Source of the DNA: MESE01 sp036675035
Lineage (GTDB): Bacteria; Pseudomonadota; Gammaproteobacteria; Burkholderiales; Burkholderiaceae_D
DNA length: 6,577 bases
Reading direction: 5' to 3'
NCBI GenBank assembly: GCA_036675035.1
Contig: JAKFFO010000010.1
Span: 1 to 6,577 of the forward strand
Part shown: positions 6,493 to 6,577 of the stretch, one piece after another
Layout of the letters: the number at the start of each line of letters is the position of its first letter
Numbering within the stretch: the first letter of the stretch is position 1
Translations under genes and position numbers: made by a program
Notes under the pieces: model-generated
Told to the model about the DNA's origin: nothing
The model's input: the letters and a program-made list of their open reading frames with translations, nothing else
Databases searched by the model: none

Positions 6493-6577
6493 TTAATCCT
6501 TGTTGGCTGGAGCGGTGTCATCATCCTGCAATACGCGCAAGCCCGGCCCGACCAGGTCGTCGAACTGTCCGCTGTCG
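6493..6577 (-). CDS. ccoS: CcoS, cbb3 oxidase assembly protein, C-terminal part (gene runs off the right edge)
   Basis: Only the last 27 codons and the TAA stop are inside the window; the reading frame is open to the edge. The visible peptide begins DSGQFDDLVGPGLRVLQDDD and ends with a polar tail (TAPANKD). The block SGQFDDL followed by a short linker, R-hydrophobic-L and an acidic DDD is the characteristic end of CcoS, a small single-helix membrane protein. CcoS is needed for insertion of the redox cofactors (hemes b and CuB) into the cbb3 oxidase. Its membrane segment would lie beyond the window. The stop codon is followed by only two bases before the pdxH start, so the two genes are probably co-transcribed. 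The family call rests on this short motif plus the ccoNOQPGH context. Confidence 0.85.
   Translation of the reverse strand, partial: DSGQFDDLVGPGLRVLQDDDTAPANKD

Overview
The window is a compact minus-strand segment of a proteobacterial chromosome. It carries the structural genes and several assembly genes of the cbb3-type (C-family) heme-copper cytochrome c oxidase, the high-affinity terminal oxidase used at low oxygen. High GC, the CcoN N-terminus (MDTSLNYNYKVV), the sequence style of all proteins and the gene order point to a betaproteobacterium, most likely Burkholderiales and perhaps Oxalobacteraceae. That placement is an inference from remembered sequences, not a search.

Reading in the direction of transcription (right to left): the last 27 codons of ccoS (6576-6493); pdxH (6490-5855), a pyridoxine/pyridoxamine 5'-phosphate oxidase that starts only 2 nt after ccoS; a 229-bp intergenic region (5854-5626) with a perfect FNR/ANR box and a -10-like element at class II spacing; the oxidase genes ccoN (5625-4198), ccoO (4167-3553), ccoQ (3550-3365) and ccoP (3372-2404), tightly packed with short gaps or overlap; a 47-bp gap with a potential stem-loop; ccoG (2356-938), a polyferredoxin-type maturation factor; ccoH/fixH (919-398); and a small two-helix membrane protein of unknown function (376-137). 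Positions 1-136 hold no gene I can support, only two short inverted repeats.

CcoN is the catalytic subunit, CcoO and CcoP pass electrons through c-type hemes, and CcoQ is a small stabilising subunit. CcoG and CcoH (and CcoS, with CcoI presumably beyond the right edge) serve copper supply and assembly. All key ligands of the oxidase are present, so the enzyme should be functional. The FNR box predicts induction at low oxygen.

No novel system is evident. The least ordinary points are pdxH tightly linked between ccoS and ccoN, the uncharacterised small membrane protein at the end of the cluster, and the ccoP-ccoG stem-loop that covers the region where the ccoG ribosome binding site should be.
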